A stretch of 64,000 nt of DNA from Mediterraneibacter hominis (GTDB lineage: Bacteria > Bacillota > Clostridia > Lachnospirales > Lachnospiraceae): assembly GCF_014287475.1 (NCBI RefSeq), contig NZ_JACOPF010000001.1, positions 1,736,001 to 1,800,000 of the forward strand. The letters are read 5' to 3'. Positions 63,323-64,000 of this stretch are shown here, piece after piece. Both the position numbers and the translations under genes were made by a program. Positions within the stretch are counted from its first letter, which is position 1; each line of letters opens with the position of its first letter. The notes below the pieces were generated by a model that made no database searches, was not told the origin of the DNA, and was given only the letters and a program-made list of their open reading frames with translations.

Positions 63323-63350
63323 ATTATAGTATTTTAAAATGAAAGTCAAA
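63323..63350 (-). promoter_or_regulatory. probable promoter of the GH32/GH116-locus LacI gene
   Basis: On the minus strand TTTGAC (63345-63350) and TATAAT (63323-63328) are 16 bases apart. The -10 box is perfect. The PLD remnant begins immediately beyond, so the promoter marks the edge of the intact locus. Confidence 0.5.
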
Positions 63351-63369
63351 CACTATTTTAAAAGCTCAA

Positions 63370-63890
63370 TTCTACTCAGACTCTGCCGGAACAGAACATA
63401 CGTTTTATATTGATAACAGCGCCAAGACGCTTTTATACCGCCTAGGCATGATAGCGGAAGCACAGCCAGAGCTCATCCTCTCCTCTTTTGCTTTTAACTC
63501 TGACAAAGCCGGAAGAGATATCCTTTCCCCCCTGATAGATACCGCTGACCGCGGTGTCTCTGTGCGCATCATCGTAGACGGCATCATCGAATTCCTCAAT
63601 CTTCGCGGCGATACGTAGTTTCAGGCTACAGTATCTCATCCGAACATTGAAATCTGTGTGTATAACCCTGTCAATTTTTTAAGCTCTGATAATTTCAGGC
63701 GCACCTGCATGACAAATATCTGACCATAGATAAAACGATGTATCTCCTCGACGGAAGAAATACCACGGATCTTTTTCTTGGCAACTATTCTTCCTCACAG
63801 AATATCGACCGTAAGCTTTTTGTCTACGAGACAAAAGATACTCCGGATTCCTCCCTCTATAAGCTTCTGGATTATTTCAATCAGGTCTGA
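63370..63890 (+). pseudogene. phospholipase D-like / cardiolipin synthase-type gene remnant
   Basis: Plus-strand reading from about 63370 gives FYSDSAGTEHTFYIDNSAKT, ELILSSFAFNSDKAGRDILS and TADRGVSVRIIVDGIIEFL, then an in-frame TAG at 63616-63618. It goes on as HPNIEICVYNPVNFLSSDNF and needs a frame change near 63691-63700 to continue LHDKYLTIDKTMYLLDGRN, which contains the HxKxxxxD box, and NYSSSQNIDRKLFVYE to TGA at 63890. Start, one stop-free frame and the second HKD half are all missing. It is dead. Confidence 0.8.
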
Positions 63891-63924
63891 GAACTAAAAG
63901 ACAGTAAAGACTGCTCTTATTGCT

Positions 63925-64000
63925 CTCCTTTTTCATTTTATCTTATCTCTGTTAAAAATTTTCCATTAACAGATGCTTTGATTATATCGCATCCCCTCCC
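63925..64000. repeat. promoter-block repeat, copy B (runs off the window)
   Basis: This copy matches 52798-52876 in the leader, the TATAAT box (63981-63986, minus strand) and the start of the C-rich tract, but the tract is interrupted (CCCCTCCC). On the minus strand it would drive only a short frame that runs antisense into the PLD remnant, so here the block has no obvious gene. Confidence 0.75.

Noticed and set aside
63405..63639. Minus-strand frames in the PLD remnant
   Set aside because: They are antisense to the HKD-type protein sequence; no ribosome site or motif supports them.
1..64000. CRISPR array or prophage
   Set aside because: No regularly spaced direct repeats and no phage structural genes were seen; the mobile remnants are limited to 50479-54933.

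Overview
The window looks like chromosome of an AT-rich, anaerobic, gut-type Bacillota, most likely Lachnospiraceae. The reasons are strong AGGAGG ribosome sites, a glycyl radical enzyme with its activase, ABC sugar importers of the MalFG type with no ATPase beside them, an HrcA/CIRCE heat-shock site, an AgrC/LytTR-type two-component system and a sortase-type surface protein. No species is claimed. The sequence reads as a string of carbon-source loci, most with their own LacI or LysR regulator, broken by one decayed mobile island.

Region 1 (1-13057): a long minus-strand operon under a LacI regulator, plus a divergent ROK sugar kinase. It holds a CUT1 importer, an AGE-family epimerase, a SelA/DgaE-like PLP enzyme, an SDR dehydrogenase, a beta-propeller lactonase, an EF_0837-type amidohydrolase, two RidA proteins, an RraA-like protein and the start of a D-lyxose isomerase. 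Together they could oxidise, open, deacylate, deaminate and cleave an amino-sugar-like substrate. Region 2 (13142-15454): HAD phosphatase, xanthine phosphoribosyltransferase, DUF624 membrane protein and tRNA-Gly. Region 3 (15745-25256): a GPH symporter, a permuted membrane-anchored GH3 and a GH2, next to a GHKL/LytTR two-component pair and a Crp/Fnr regulator. Region 4 (25357-30894): ferredoxin-like protein, MATE exporter, M20 amidohydrolase, duplicated CmpB-type membrane protein, and a flavodoxin behind a MerR-type promoter, followed by a fragment of a carboxymuconolactone decarboxylase gene.

Region 5 (31100-37262): a LysR regulator convergent with an organic-acid locus (two different SLC13/DASS-like carriers, a D-2-hydroxyacid dehydrogenase, an RraA aldolase-like protein, an HD protein). 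Region 6 (37487-49561) is the most interesting: Gfo/Idh/MocA oxidoreductase, an atypical DeoC, LacI regulator, zinc alcohol dehydrogenase, ROK kinase, glycyl radical enzyme, its activase and a ribose-type ABC importer. Matching palindromes lie before the oxidoreductase and between the dehydrogenase and the kinase. I read it as an anaerobic radical pathway that turns a polyol or anhydro-sugar into an aldolase substrate.

Region 7 (49702-54933): an Hsp20 gene with a CIRCE site, then a decayed mobile island holding an integrase remnant, an IS4-family relic, a conserved fragment, and a surface protein whose promoter spacer carries a run of ten G (possible phase variation). Region 8 (54989-63289): GH32, CUT1 importer, GH116 and a LacI regulator with two clear operators. 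The window closes with a broken phospholipase D-type gene (63370-63890) and a second copy of the surface-protein promoter block that runs off the end.
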